The notes: generated from the sequence alone by a model not told the origin. Shown: positions 22,737 to 35,687, numbered from the stretch's first letter. The stretch is DNA of 64,000 nucleotides from Erythroxylum novogranatense (GCA_029891385.1 CM057224.1:1426001-1490000), one strand, 5' to 3'. Numbers and translations: made by a program.

Positions 22737-25700
22737 TACTATTATTTATTTATGGATTTTATTTATTTATTTATTTATTATTATTATTATTATTTTATGG
22801 GTCATTCGAAAATAAACTCTTACTAATTAGGGATAGAATTGCATATTACTGGATCTCTCTAAGTCTAAAAGCACACGTATCAACAAAATTGTTATTGAAT
22901 TGTTGTTGTTGTTTTATTTTAAATATTTTAATGTACTAATAATACAAATTTTTTGATATAATACGATAACATATTGAGCAATTTTATACCATTTTCATTC
23001 AATCTATTATTTATAATAGGAATAACCAATTTTAAATTACACAAACTTTTGATTTTTTAATTTGGTACTTAAACTTTAAAATTTTCAATTGGGTGTCAAA
23101 CTTTTCAAAGCCTCAATAATTCAATTTAAAGCAATAAGTTTTATTGATATGACTAATAGATGAACATTCACGTCATATTTAATAGATGTGCCACATCATA
23201 AAAAATAACCGTTTGAATTATATTATTAAGGATTTAAAATTTTAATTTTAATTACTAGATTAAAATTTTAAAATCTTTGACAATAAATTTAAAAATTTAA
23301 AAGTTATATACTTATGAATATGTTATCCCTTTATATTATTATAGACAATTCAAATTTACATCCTTTGGTTTAGTAATGAAATCCCAAAGCCATTTTAAGA
23401 AATGCCCTCCACATAAGAACTCTCATTCGTTTATTTCATTTAACCCTTTAATTTTTCTTAATTTATAAATATAATTTAGTTTCTTTTAATATTTTAGTGT
23501 ATTGATTATATAAATTTTTATAAATTTTGATAAAGTAAATTTGCACCAATTTTCAATTCCATCTTATATTCATAGAATTATAAAGTCAAAATTTACCAAA
23601 AAACCAGAAAATGTTGAGTTTCTAAATATCTCTTCTCAGAGCCTAAGCCACCAATTTGTCACTGCTCAAAGCTGCCTTTTATCCCACAACCATTTTAAGA
23701 AATGTCCAAAAGATAAATATCTCTTTTCAAAGCCTAAGACACCAATTTGTCATTGCTCAAAGATGCCAAAGGATGTCCTATCTCACAACCATTTTAAGGA
23801 ATACCCACGGGACAAAAACTCTCCAAATTCATACCCACAACACTCATCATGGAAAAGGGTTTCTTCATTATGATGTTTTCCCACCATCAACTCAACCATT
23901 GAAAGTTTGATACTTTTTGCAATGAAAACGTGTTTTATAACAACTCTTATCTTAACTATAATTGGAAAGACACTGCCATTATGTTTAAAAGATGTTGATG
24001 GACTTTGCCAAAGATGGATGTTAGCGGGAGAAAAATATCACCAAGAGATGGAGATAGTTATCTCTGTGCAATAGTAATCGCTTCACTTTATAATTCAGAG
24101 GGGATGTTTAGCTAACATGATGGCTTTATTCTCTAGTTCTTTGATTGGTTTTGTCAATAGTTTGACATTTTCTTGTTGCTTGTATTTGGTGGGAACATTA
24201 GTTATTGATCCAAAAGGTAATTGCTTATTGCACTCGTCATGATAAAAAGTACACTAATTTTGTTTTAAATGACTAATAAATCAAAACAATCAATTGTTAA
24301 TTTTATGAATCCCGACTTTTTGGCTTGATTATTCTAACACGTCATCGTCAAATTATCCTGAATCAAGATCTTTTTGTTCAATCTTATTATAATTCTGTTG
24401 AGTGAATAACTCTTTTTATTTTACTTTGAATTAGTAAGAATATTCAAAATCTTTTACTTTGGGTACAAGATTAGATATAGTAATTAATTAGGCGCATTCA
24501 ATAATCAATTTTAATAAATTTGAAAAATATTGTATTAAAAAGTAAATGCTATAAAATTCAATATACATCTATTTACTAAAATTTGATTGTTGAACGCTCC
24601 AAATTAATTTTCTTAATTTATACAATACACGAGTTTAATTATTTATTTGTACAAACTTGTAGATGTGTGAAATAATTAGTAAAACTTAACTTAATTTTAA
24701 TTTATATTAATATGTTATGCACTTAGTAAGATCTTAAGGTAATTTTAAATAGGTCTTGATTTTTTTAATAATATTGATATAGATAGGCACAAGCAACGTA
24801 ATAGGAGAGGAGGTTTTATAATTAGAAATAATTCGAATATAAATATGAAATCTAATCTATTTCATATGAAATTTGCATTAAAAATAAGGTATGGAAGTGG
24901 AGCCATCAATATGTTAAGCTTTAGTTTTAAGTTATCTTTTGTATATAGTAAGCTTTAGTTGCTAATTTCGAATTGATTGGAAACATTCTCTTTATAATGT
25001 AGAGTAAGGTTTTATGTACTACTAGGCTTACCTAGATATCGTATTTCAGTGAGATTCTCAATTGAAATTGATTTGTTTTAAACCTTTAAGATCAAGAAAA
25101 TTCAAGCTTAAATCATGTTACTTTTTATTTGTAATCAACGTCACGTAATATGAAACTTGTAAATACACGGGATCTAGAAAGGTTAAATATTACGCAACCT
25201 TATCCTTATCCCTCACTAATGAAGAGGTGGTTTCTGATACCTATTTATTTGTAATGTAGTTAAAATATGATTTAGATTAATATATGATTACATTACGATT
25301 CATACACACAATCATGTCTCAATTATATAAATTTATATGTCAAAATTATTTTATAATAAATGTATTTATATTGTTTTTAGTATGTATTTAAATCAACAAT
25401 TTAAATTCAATTAATAGATTTAATAAAAATAATTATTTAAAATCTAATTTAAAATTTTCAAAACTTTAAATTTTGAAAACTTAAAAGTTTAAATTTAGAT
25501 GTCAAAATTTGAAAATTCCTACAGCTTGAAAAAACTTAAGGACAAAAATATGATAAGATGTGACATTCAAAGTTGTAACTTTTGCAAGATTCCAACTTTT
25601 ACTTTCTTTATTTGTAATTTTAAAGTGTAAAACTCTTGTATAAAAAATAAATTCAAAACCAAAATTATAGAGCTGCAATTATTTTTGTTAGATGACAAAT

Positions 25701-26794
25701 TTAAAAACTGGACAAATATCCAGCTTATGAAGTTATGTATCAAATGTAAAGGTGCTCTGTGATAGTAGTACAAGATCTATACATGAAGATTTTTATTTGC
25801 AGACAATCATATTTAAGGGGGAGACAAAGAGTTGGGACTGATAGACTCATAGACTCTCTTTTATCACAAGTCTCCAACCTAAAGTGGTCCCATGCCTAAC
25901 ACTAAATTTCTTAGCAATGCCTACAAAATTCAACATATTTGATCTTTTAATTGTAAAATTTTTTAAATCGACTAATTTTTTAGTTCGATTTTTAACTTTT
26001 CTGAGCGATTTACGTTAATAATTCTTGATGTTAAAATAATCAGATTATTAATTAATCATTTAATTTTATAAATTAAATAAATCAATTTATTTTATTTGTT
26101 TTTTAAATTAAACTTTAATTTTTGGATGACTAAGAACGAACTTTTTAATTATGTTTTAACTTCTTTAATTTGTTTTATGACAGTCTAATGAACTTTTAAA
26201 GTTGTAAATCTCTTGTCTTTTGGTTTAATTTTTAAAGTGTTGTTTCTTAGTAACCCGTGAAAAACGAGAAATTTGGAAAGAAAAAAGGACTAATTTTAAA
26301 AGTGGGTTTTCAAAGGAAAATTGACTTATAATCTCACTTTCATAGATAAATAATGTATTTATTATTTAAGATTAAGATATTATACCCAAAAATAAAATAT
26401 TGAATATTGAAAATTTCATAATTAATGTATTAAGATCAAGGTTTTATGCCATTCATTTAATAAATATAAAATAAATAAATAATTTTATTTTTATATTTTT
26501 TGAAGATCGAGGTTAATTTATTAAGATGAAGGTTAGACTTGAGTCACATGATCATAACTCGAAATATGTTCAAACTACTTTAAAAGTGGGTTATTCAAGC
26601 AATTAATTCCGCCTCAAAACCTAAGTTCGACTGAAATTAGCCTTAAAATTTTTAAATATCTAAATAAAAACGACGTTGTTTAATAATAACAAAATTAAGT
26701 TAAAGTTATAAGATTGACTTTTAAACCCAAATCTGACCCGAGACTCCATGACATGTAGAAAGAGAGAGAGTAATGAAATTGTACTTGACACAAC
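22737..26794. other. Intergenic DNA with repeat fragments
   Basis: No supported gene. An approximately 90-100 bp tandem duplication at about 23,620-23,810 (AAGCCTAAGNCACCAATTTG in both units) creates open frames that are repeat-derived. The rest is AT-rich. Confidence 0.5.
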
Positions 26795-26798
26795 ATTT

Positions 26799-27033
26799 GT
26801 TTTGAAAACTGGACTGGACCGGTTGGTTCGATTGGTTCGACCGGTGATCGGTCGGTCGGACCGATCACTGGTTTAATAGTTTTATTATTATTTTTAATAT
26901 TATTAATATTATATATAATTAAATATAATTATTGCATAATTATGACGTTATATCAGTTCGACCGGTGGTTGAACTGATTAAATCGATGATCAATAAAACC
27001 TCCCATTCGATGACCGGTTCGGATTTCAAAACA
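26799..27033. mobile_element. Small hAT-like MITE, rich in ACCGGT words
   Basis: Terminal inverted repeats TGTTTTGAAA and TTTCAAAACA with ACCGGTT-type words inside both ends. It is clearly related to the element at 36,982-37,342. No clean target duplication was resolved. Confidence 0.6.
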
Positions 27034-28420
27034 CTGAACATCACCAATCAAATTGCTTAATGTAAGAGAGAGAGAGAGTAATGAACCCATTTTATTAGTT
27101 CATGTCCATGACATGTAGAAAGAGCGAGAGTAATGAAACTTAAGTTTAAAGTATAATAATAAAGCTATGGTTATTGGTTAAGAGATCTCAATCCCATCCC
27201 ATGTTGCTCACGGGAGATGATGTGGTCAGCTTTTTCCCAAAAGAAGAGCCAATGCCAACCAAGCCAACTCTCACCCTTTGTACTATATTCTAATTCTATA
27301 CAAAATAAATAAATAAAAAATTGATATTTTTTTAGCATACTTGACACCACCAATCAAATTGCTTCCTGTAAAAGAGCATGCCAGTACATGTGGCACTGCC
27401 CCATTTGCCCACTTCTTGACTTTCCCATAATCTAATTGGACAAAGTGGTACAAAGGAATCCATTCCCTTATTCTTTGTTTATTTATTCATCTTTCTTGTC
27501 TTTACCTTTGGAATCCACTTCTATAATTTATGAGATCTTTTGATTTTACTTTCTCTTATTTTAATTTTTATATTTTTAATTTATCACATTTTATTAGTTG
27601 CCATATTTAAAATAATTTAATCTTAACATTTAAAAATAATTTTTGAAATTATAAATAAATAAAATTAATATAATATCAACAACAACATCGTTAATATCCC
27701 AGAAGAATTAAGTTGAGATGTAAAATTTAGACAAATTGAATAATATATAACCTTATCCTTAATTAATATAGAAATTATTTTAATAAAACTTTATGAAAAG
27801 GAAATTTTAAAATATTAAAAAGAAAATAATGATCAAATATACAAACAAATAACTAAATAAGCATGGGAGTATAAATATAATATAATATAAATATAATAGG
27901 TCTACTTGTTTTGATTTTGCCAGCCCTGAGATACCTAGTAAAACCAACCCAATCAACACAAATGATTTTCACGTCTTACAAAATTTTATATTATAAAGCT
28001 TTGGGGTTAGTACTTAGTACAGATTAGGTTTAGTAAAGAGAAATGCTAAAGCTTTGGTCTTTGAGATTGCAAGTCCCAAGGCCAACTAATAATGACATGA
28101 GAGAAAAAGAAAGACAGAGAGGTCACAGTGCAGTACATCAATTGCATAGACAAGACTTGTAAACTGAACAAAAGGAAGGGAAAAAAAGAGAAGACTAACG
28201 GGTCAAAACTGAGAAGGTTAAGAAATAATCATTAAATTCAACAAGTCATGTTGCATGCCTTAGAATTCCCACTTGCCTCAAAAAAGGTCAAAAGGTAGAT
28301 TCAACTCAACCTAACTTCCTCAAGATGCACTTCGAACTTGACTAAGATGTTCAGGTTGTTGAAAATGACATCTTCTTGTTCTTAAGGTTTTCATAGTTTT
28401 AGATTAGAATGTTGTCACTT
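27034..28420. other. Intergenic DNA with short direct repeats
   Basis: No gene. CACCAATCAAATTGCTT occurs at about 27,043 and 27,347, and ATGACATGTAGAAAGAG at about 26,749 and 27,109. Local segmental duplication has therefore affected the area around the MITE. GA-rich tracts occur near 27,066. Confidence 0.5.
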
Positions 28421-28434
28421 GATAGTTGGTAACA

Positions 28435-28748
28435 ATTTTTTTTTATATATATATTCGAGGAAATTTTATAGACGGGTGAAGCGGACACACCTCTATGAGA
28501 GTTCAACTGGCGCACCACCTAACAGGTGGACCAAGCGGACACACCTCTATGAGAGTTCAACTGGCGCACCACCTAACAGGTGAACCAAGCGGGCGCACCT
28601 CATGATTGAGGGCCTAATTAATTCTCCGTCTACAGGTAAAACTCCGGCTACCCCAAACTCTTACAAGAAGGGCTAGCATAGAATCGAACCTGAGACCTAA
28701 CCAAAGTCAAGTCCCGTTTTCAACCATCAAGTCACACCCCTTGAAGGC
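28435..28748 (-). mobile_element. tRNA-derived SINE with 14-bp target duplication
   Basis: Flanked by GATAGTTGGTAACA (28,421-28,434) and GATAGTTAGTAACA (28,749-28,762), with one mismatch. On the minus strand it begins GGGGTGTGACTTGATGGTT (box-A-like) and has GGTTCGATTCTA, a good RNA polymerase III box B. It ends in an A/T-rich tail next to the left duplication. A 54-bp segment starting AAGCGGACACACC is tandemly duplicated (28,479 and 28,533), with a third partial copy at 28,587. SINEs are copied by LINE machinery. Confidence 0.8.
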
Positions 28749-28837
28749 GATAGTTAGTAACATGTTATTTTTTAGTTGAGTTTCGGAATCACCTTATGTT
28801 TAAAATCTAACTTAAAATTTAAATTAACTAATTGCCT

Positions 28838-29400
28838 GTTTGAATGGACTTTTGAGAGGTTAAAAAATATTTTTTCACTACAAAAGTTTTTTTTAATTAA
28901 TGATTGACTATAAAAAGAAAAATATCTCTTTAATAAATATAACTTTTTTGACAGTCAAAATACAACTTTTTAAGAAGTTTAAATTTGAAGTTTTTGAAAA
29001 AACCTCTCAAATGACTTTTCCGAGTAAATTTTTCATATCAATTAATGAATCTATTTTAGTCTCTTTTGTCCTTATATTTTATACATAATTTTCACAATAC
29101 TCACAAACTCATCTTCACGTTTATTTTGCAAATTCATCTTTTCTAATCATTTACGTATTGTTTAATATACTTTAAATAATATTTATATGCATAAATAATT
29201 TTATTACGAAATAAAATATAGTTAAAATTAATTTTTATTTTTATATTGTCAAACAATATATTGTGTAAAGCTTTTTTAAATCTCTTTTTAAATGACAACC
29301 AAATAGTCAATCGACTTTTTTAAAAAGTTTTATCGAAAAGATTTACGTAAAAGACTCAATGATAAAAGTTCAACTATTATAAACTCAACCAATCGAGGCT
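28838..29400. mobile_element. MITE, second copy of the 10.2/12.1-kb family
   Basis: Shares order and words with the two halves of the element at 10,188-12,145, including TCTTTTGYCCKTATRTTTT and ATTTATATGCATAAATAA. No coding frame of note. Edges are approximate. Confidence 0.6.
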
Positions 29401-29730
29401 GCCTAATCTATTAACTTTATCTTCTTAATCTTAAGTTTTCCTATTTTAATATTAAAATGTTGTCTTTTTATAGTAAAAATGCAAATTACTATCAAATTGA
29501 CTTTGGGATTGAACCTATGTTTAAATCGAACTTAAAATTCGAATTGATTAAGTTCGATTTAATTATTATCAACTCAAATTTTGAAATTGTTCAATGTTTA
29601 AACTTAATTTAAAATTTGAGTTGACCAAGTCTGATATATTAAATTTAAATCAAATCAACGTCAAAAAAAAATTTCAACCCTAAATTAGGCTTTAATTCGA
29701 GTTTTTTTATTGGGTTCATTATATATAATA

Positions 29731-30025
29731 CTCCCTCCGTTTCATAATAAAAGTCGTTTTAGATACATTTTAATTATTCAAAATAAGTGTTATTCTTGAC
29801 TTTGTATGCATGTTTATAACTTTTCTTCCAAAATTAACCTTTCATTTCTCTCTCATCTTAATTATACAAATAACAATTTTAACACAATTTCTCTCACAAT
29901 TTTATTTAAGATACTGATTACCGAGGTAATTTTATGGAAGTATTAGTAAGAGTATATTTATAATTTTATTAACTTTTTAATAAGCGTGTATTTTTTAAAA
30001 TAATTTTATTATGAAACAGATGGAG
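29731..30025. mobile_element. Stowaway-type (Tc1/mariner) MITE
   Basis: The left end CTCCCTCCGTTTCATAATAA and the complement of the right end CTCCATCTGTTTCATAATAA form the terminal inverted repeat. TA dinucleotides flank both sides (29,729-29,730 and 30,026-30,027). CTCCCTCCGT is the classic Stowaway terminus. Confidence 0.9.
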
Positions 30026-30027
30026 TA

Positions 30028-31233
30028 TATATTAACAACTTCAAAAACTCATGAAGCCTATTTGTATACAAATATCCCAAATTGCACATTGGACCGGTCA
30101 ACCAAAGTTGCAAGCTAATCACAGTCAAACGCCTTATTTATGATTGGGAGCAAATGATATAAAAATAAGATATGACCTAAACTAGTTAGCAACTAGAGCT
30201 GCAAAGTACAGTTGGCAACATCTCTTAAGTTTGCTTAAACATCACAAGAGTCGAAATGAGTGTGGGGTTTTGGGAAATTAAGAATGAAAAAAAAAGAAAA
30301 ATTAATATTTTCCCTTTTGAACTTGTAAATTTATTTATAACCTAATAATTATTTGTGTTAGAATGAATCGAAATTAATTTAGTAGAAGATTATTTCTTTC
30401 ATAAATTTTTAAAATAAAAGGCATTTTAAAATAATTTTAATAATAATTTTTTTGAAGTTAGTAAATTTAATAAAATTGTATCTTTTGCCATTATTCATAT
30501 TGTAAATAACCTGAATCCAAATTATCTTTAAAATAACTTTTAAGTTAAAAATTAATAATCTTGAAATAATTAGCTAAGAGTTATTTTAAATTAGCATAAA
30601 TTTGGAGTAAACGAATTTTATTAATATAATAGTGAGTGAAATAATAAAATTCAATTAAATTTTTTAGTTTTAAAATTTTCAAGTTTAATTTATTTTAAAA
30701 ATTTTATTATAAAAGATTAATAAATTTGTTAATTAATTAATTTTTATAAATCAAAATATTTAATTTAATTTTTATTTAATATTTTCTTTACTGAAAAAGC
30801 GAAAAATGGATTTAAGAATCTTGTGAGAGTAGGAACATGAAGAAGTCCATGTTTAAGCATTTTGAATCTTTTCAATGGCAACTCAAAAAGTGATAGATAA
30901 GACACTGAAGTTATCATAATGAGGAATAAGAAAATGTAGAAACAGAGTGTCATGACCCACATGGGCTTGTTTATTCTCATTAACAATACAAAGCCAGGAA
31001 TGAGCTAGCTAGATTTTGGGTTCTTGACCAAACAAACCCCGTTAAAGATCCTAAGCTCTACTCCCAAGAATTAATGAAAGATAAATCACTGGTAAGAGTT
31101 GGCAATGTCAGTTGCTAGCTAATGCAGGTACAGTTTAGCACACAGAATACACACATTAAGATAAACAAGAGTATTGTTAAAAGAAAGTAAAGTAGATTAA
31201 AGTAAATCATAAGACAAAGGTTAAGGTGTGAGA

Positions 31234-31236
<3 letters not shown>
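30028..31236. other. Intergenic DNA upstream of the bHLH gene
   Basis: AT-rich to about 30,780, then more mixed sequence to 31,236 that may include distal promoter elements. No gene seen. Confidence 0.5.

Positions 31237-31275
<39 letters not shown>
31237..31275. repeat. (GT)n(GA)n microsatellite in the bHLH promoter
   Basis: A run of TG units directly followed by about ten GA units, some 95 bp upstream of the TATA box. GA/CT tracts are common in plant core promoters and can bind GAGA-type (BBR/BPC) proteins. Confidence 0.9.
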
Positions 31276-31276
<1 letters not shown>

Positions 31277-31368
31277 GAGGGTGTAATAAAGAGAGGTGTT
31301 TTTAATAATTTCACGGTGGCAGTGGCGGTGGTTAATCATCAGAGCTCTCTTTTTGATGCAAGCGTGGG

Positions 31369-31376
31369 TATAAATG
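31369..31376 (+). promoter_or_regulatory. TATA box of the bHLH gene
   Basis: TATAAATG in GGGTATAAATGCAGG, followed about 30 bp later by CT-rich start-like sequence (CTTCTCTCTCACTC). This places transcription start near 31,395-31,410. A 5' leader of about 280 nt, a leader intron (donor at 31,682, acceptor ending 32,416) and 54 nt of further leader would then precede the coding start. Start site and intron are inferred. Confidence 0.5.
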
Positions 31377-31518
31377 CAGGAACTTTGATGGTGGTTACTC
31401 TTCTCTCTCACTCTATCTTTGGAAGCAACTCAACATTTTAACTTCAATTCTTGTTCTCTTTAACTAAACTACCTTTTGGATAGTTCTCTTCTGCGGTGAA
31501 CAGTTTTGTATCTGAGTT

Positions 31519-31596
31519 ATGTGGGGTTCTGTATACCAAAACAGAGAAAAGCAGAGGAGGGTTTTGAACAGAACAGAAGTACAGAACAGAGCCTGA
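31519..31596 (+). CDS. Upstream ORF in the bHLH leader (25 codons)
   Basis: The first ATG after the inferred start site opens a 25-residue frame ending TGA at 31,594-31,596. A second ATG at 31,678 lies across the leader intron donor; after splicing it would give a very short MVVRKK frame. Both end before the main start at 32,471 and could lower translation. No peptide conservation can be judged here. Confidence 0.3.
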   Translation: MWGSVYQNREKQRRVLNRTEVQNRA

Positions 31597-32470
31597 AACA
31601 ATCAATAAAGTTTTGTTTTTGAGAGGAGAAAAGGCTTGTGTTGAGTGCAGAGTACCAAAAGCAGCTCAGAATCTGAAATGGGTATCTTTCTCTTACCACT
31701 TTTAGCGGCCTTTAGGTCTCTGCTATTCAACTCTGACTACGGTTTTGAATGGAGATGTTTTTTTTTTTTAAAAAAAAATACTGAAATCAATGTTCTTTTG
31801 TTTTCTTATTTAACTGCTTCTGTTACCACCTTTTTGCAGCTTTTCTTTGAAGTTTCTTTTTCTGTGTTTCGTTTCTCTTTGTGGGGGTGCTTTCTTGGAC
31901 TCAATTTCGATACACTGAAAATTCAGTAGTGGGTAGCTTTGAAAATAGTATCAGTCCAACTTCTGTGATCTTTCCTACTCATTTTAGTGCCTGGGTCTTT
32001 CAGCTTCAGTAAAATTTTGGTTTTTGAGCCAATTTGCGGAAATGGGTCTTCATAGTTCACTTCAAAGATCGGATAACGTTGTGGTTAGCTTCACATGCTT
32101 GGTTTTGGATCATTTACTTTTCCTGCGGATTTAGCCACTCAAGAAGGACCTTTTGGACCCTGTGATTGTTGTTCTTTTTATTGTGAGTTCAAACCTGGTG
32201 TTTTCTGAAGTTACCTTGAACGTACATTAGGAAGTCTGAAATTCTTGCAAGAGTATAGTAATCTCCTATCTGCCTCCTTTAATTCTTTGTGTATTTGTCT
32301 CTTTCATCTTTGGTTTGATCATATTGAGCAGTTGGGTTATTCTGCTATGTTGAGCTTTGAGATTACTTCTAAGCTTTCTAGAACTTATCGCATGTTTTCT
32401 CGTTGTTCGAATGCAGTTGTGAGAAAAAAGTAGCTTGTGGCGATTATATTCAAAATTTGTGCAAGTACTG

Positions 32471-35107
32471 ATGGATATGAATGAAAAGGATACACTTGGG
32501 CAGGAAAAGAGGAATGATAATGCCATAAATTTCCATTCTTCTGGTGGTATGTCCTCAGATTGGCAATTTCCAGGTGCCAATATCACAAATTCGTCTCTGG
32601 ATCTACTTCCAACTGATAGTCAAGTAGTAGTATGCAGAAGAGATCTAACTGGAGCTTCTTCTTGCTCATCTGCCTCTTTCGGTCCAACGATGTGGGAACA
32701 TGACAACAATTCACAAAACCTAGGTTTCATTAACATTAATGTCCACAATAATCCAAGTTCTTCAAACCCAGCAGGAACTGAAAAAGTTTCCTCTGCATCT
32801 TTAAGAAATGGTATTGATGGGCCTCTGGATATGGGGTCTTATCTCCTCAATCCAATGCTGAAAAGCGGTATGTTCTTGTCGAATGCCCCTCTTATGCTCC
32901 CACAGAGCTTATCCCAGTTTCCTGCTGACTCTGCATTTATCGAGCGTGCTGCCCGGTTTTCGTGCTTCAACGGTGGGAATTTCAGTGATATGCTGAACCC
33001 TTTTGGAGTTTCAGACACCATGGGACTTTATTCTAGGGGTGGGGGGATGATGCAAGGATCAGCAGAAGTTTTTTCTGGTAGTGGATTGAAACCTGTATCT
33101 GGTGGACAAGCTCAGGAGAATGTTGGTGAAGCTCATAAAGATGCTTCTATATCTGTTGATCATTTAGTCACTGAGGGTAGCCCTCTTAAAAACGGGAGAA
33201 GAAGTGAAGACCTTGTAAAATCTCATGATGATGGAAAACAGGGTGTTGATGGGTCTGGTAATGAATCTAATGAACCTGAATCCAGTGGTCGGGTTGGTGC
33301 GCAAGCAGAGCCATCTGTAATGGAGGCAAATGGTGGGGAGATGTCTTCAAAGAACCTTAGCTCAAAGAAAAGGAAAAGAACTGGGCAGGTAGGAACTACT
33401 CTTGCTATTGTTCTATTAATGGTAGCTTAACTAAGTATGTCGTATGTACTAACTTCGTCTTTGTGGTAGGATACGGAGCCTAACTACTCTTGCTATTGTT
33501 CTATTAATGGTGGCTTAACTATGTCCTATGTACTAACTTAGTCTTTGTGGCAGGATACGGAGCCTAACCACGCCGGGGAAAACCAACAATTGGGTGAGGT
33601 TGCAAAGGCTAGCCTTGAAACTCAACAAAAGGCTGCAGAAAATCCCATTTCAAATACCGATAAGAATACTGGAAAACAAGGTAAACATGGTTCACAAACT
33701 TCAGAACCACCAAAAGAGGAGTACATTCATATTAGAGCTCGAAGAGGCCAGGCAACAAATAGCCACAGTCTTGCAGAGAGAGTAAGAATTTGTGCCAAAG
33801 TAGTTCGGTGGTTCCTCTAGAGACTTTCGCTTTAGTTTCTTTAGCATTAACGCATTTATTCTAAATACAGGTAAGAAGGGAAAAGATCAGTGAAAGGATG
33901 AAGTTTCTACAAGACCTTGTGCCTGGTTGTAGCAAGGTTGGTATTTAGATTTTGTACCTGCCCAATGAACGTGTTAAAAAGTATTGAATTACTATGAAGG
34001 ATCATGTGGTAAAATACCGACTGCATTTTTCAGGTTACGGGCAAGGCAGTGATGCTAGATGAAATCATCAACTATGTGCAATCACTGCAGCGGCAGGTTG
34101 AGGTATGTTTGCAAGAATCTGTTTTGTTCATTTGTTCTATAACGACACAAATACTAGGCAGCTTAATATCATCAGAAGTCATGGTTGTGCTGACATTGGA
34201 CACATTTTTACTGTTTGATATAGCTCATAAATAGCTTCAAATAGAGCTTGAAACTAGCTAAATTTTTTTCATTGCAAAGGTTTTGCTTTAGATGGATAGC
34301 TTGGCAAGCCACAGAAAGCTTTTGAACTCTTCAATGTCTGTATTTTGAGATCTAATTTTCTTTTTCATTTCTTTTTCCAGTTCCTATCTATGAAACTAGC
34401 AACAGTGAATCCAAGGCTTGATTTTAACTTAGAAGGACACCTAGCAAAAGATGTAAGTGAATGATGTATTCTAATGCACTCAATCTTATGATATTCAGAA
34501 TTTGATCAACCAAAAGCTAGCATATCCAAAGGTAAAACACTGTTTAGATTATAATTTTACTGCCCCTCTTTGATCAGATCCTTCAGTCTCGGGCTGTATC
34601 TTCCTCCACTCTTCCGTTTTCGTCAGAGTTGCCTATGGTTTATCCCCATTTACATCCTTCACAATCAGGACTTCTTCCGGCTACGTTTCCAGGGATGGAA
34701 AGCCAGTCCGACATACACCGTAGGACAATTAATCCCCATCTGACGCCCATTAGCGGAGGATTTAAAGAGCCTTCTCAGGTAGTTAATTGATTAGCCTGTT
34801 ACTGCACACTCTGTTGTCCTGAAGTTAGATAAACATGGTTATGTTAGTCAGTACCATTTATATCATCCATCCATTTGAAAGCAGCTACCCAATGTGTGGG
34901 AAGATGAGCTGCATAACGTTGTTCAGGTAAACTACGGAACCGGTGCTTCCGAAGATAATCAAGACATGAATGGTACTGCTTGTGTGAACCACTCTTAACT
35001 ATACAAACTTCTCTTGCACATTATAGACAAATCGACTATGTACTGAACCTGAAGTTATGTTTGTTTCAGGATTGGTTCCTCCAGGACACATGAAAGTTGA
35101 ACTCTGA
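32471..35107 (+). CDS. bHLH49: bHLH transcription factor, bHLH49-like
   Basis: Nuclear E-box-binding basic helix-loop-helix factor. Coding exons: 32,471-33,388; 33,554-33,781; 33,871-33,936; 34,034-34,102; 34,381-34,452; 34,578-34,778; 34,885-34,972; 35,070-35,107. They total 1,680 nt and encode 559 residues. The start codon is the first that fits the family (MDMNEKDTLGQEKR). The N-terminal half is Ser/Gly/Asn rich with the family block FPADSAFIERAARFS. A basic KKRKR stretch closes exon 1. The DNA-binding region is at about residues 361-405, YIHIRARRGQATNSHSLAER then VRREKISERM, with the H-E-R contact residues. Helix 2 is AVMLDEIINYVQSLQRQVE. The protein ends HMKVEL. It matches the Arabidopsis bHLH49/62/77 group, closest to bHLH49 (At1g68920) by recall. 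The gene is intact. Intron 1 carries a tandem duplication with a second acceptor. Confidence 0.93.
33394..33568 (+). repeat. Tandem duplication of the intron 1/exon 2 junction
   Basis: Two copies with an 84-88 bp period, each containing CTCTTGCTATTGTTCTATT, a perfect TACTAAC branch-site word, an acceptor (GTGGTAG, then GTGGCAG) and GATACGGAGCCTAAC. The acceptor at 33,553 keeps the reading frame into the bHLH domain. The copy-1 acceptor at 33,469 would be followed in frame by a TAG after 23 codons. Confidence 0.85.
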
Positions 35108-35687
35108 CTGTTTGTATGAAACCATAGGCTTTACTGTAGCTGCCATATATTGAAGATAAAAGCATAAAGAATCTGACTATTCTCCTTGTTATGCAACTAT
35201 ACCTCTCTAATATTGAAGATAAAAGCATAAGAGATTGTGTTCAGATTAGGAATGCTTGTAGGGGATGCTTTTAGCTCAGTTTCTGAGAAAATTTGCTGGT
35301 TAGTTGCTCTCTCTGCCAAGAATTTGTACTTAAGAAGTTGATATTGAACCATCCCTTGTTTATTTTGAGAATGGAATCCTACATGGTCAGTATAGATTTG
35401 ATCAGTAGATGTCCAAATTGTGAATAGTTGGTTTTTCCTAGAATCTGATGGGTTATTGTAGAGGAGTCCGTGGATGATTTCTTTTTGATAAAATGATAAC
35501 ATGGGCTCTGTAGTTTGTTAAAATGGAAATTATTGTAATGCTTTACCCTTTGATTATTTAGCTCGAGCTCAATCCGACCCATTGATAATAATCAGTGACG
35601 GAGCAGGAATTTAAGATAGGAGGGTTTAAATATTTAATTTTTTAAAATTTTGAAGAATTCAATGTACCAATGAGTAATTCTGTCTTG

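Noticed and set aside
23541..23910. Overlapping frames of 110 and 84 residues
   Set aside because: They arise from a tandemly duplicated non-coding segment; the two units give the same peptide words.
28600..28745. Possible functional tRNA gene
   Set aside because: Box-B-like sequence is present, but no cloverleaf closes; it lies within a SINE with target duplications.
31238..31441. Frame with a (VC)n(RE)n start near the bHLH promoter
   Set aside because: It is translation of the (GT)n(GA)n microsatellite.
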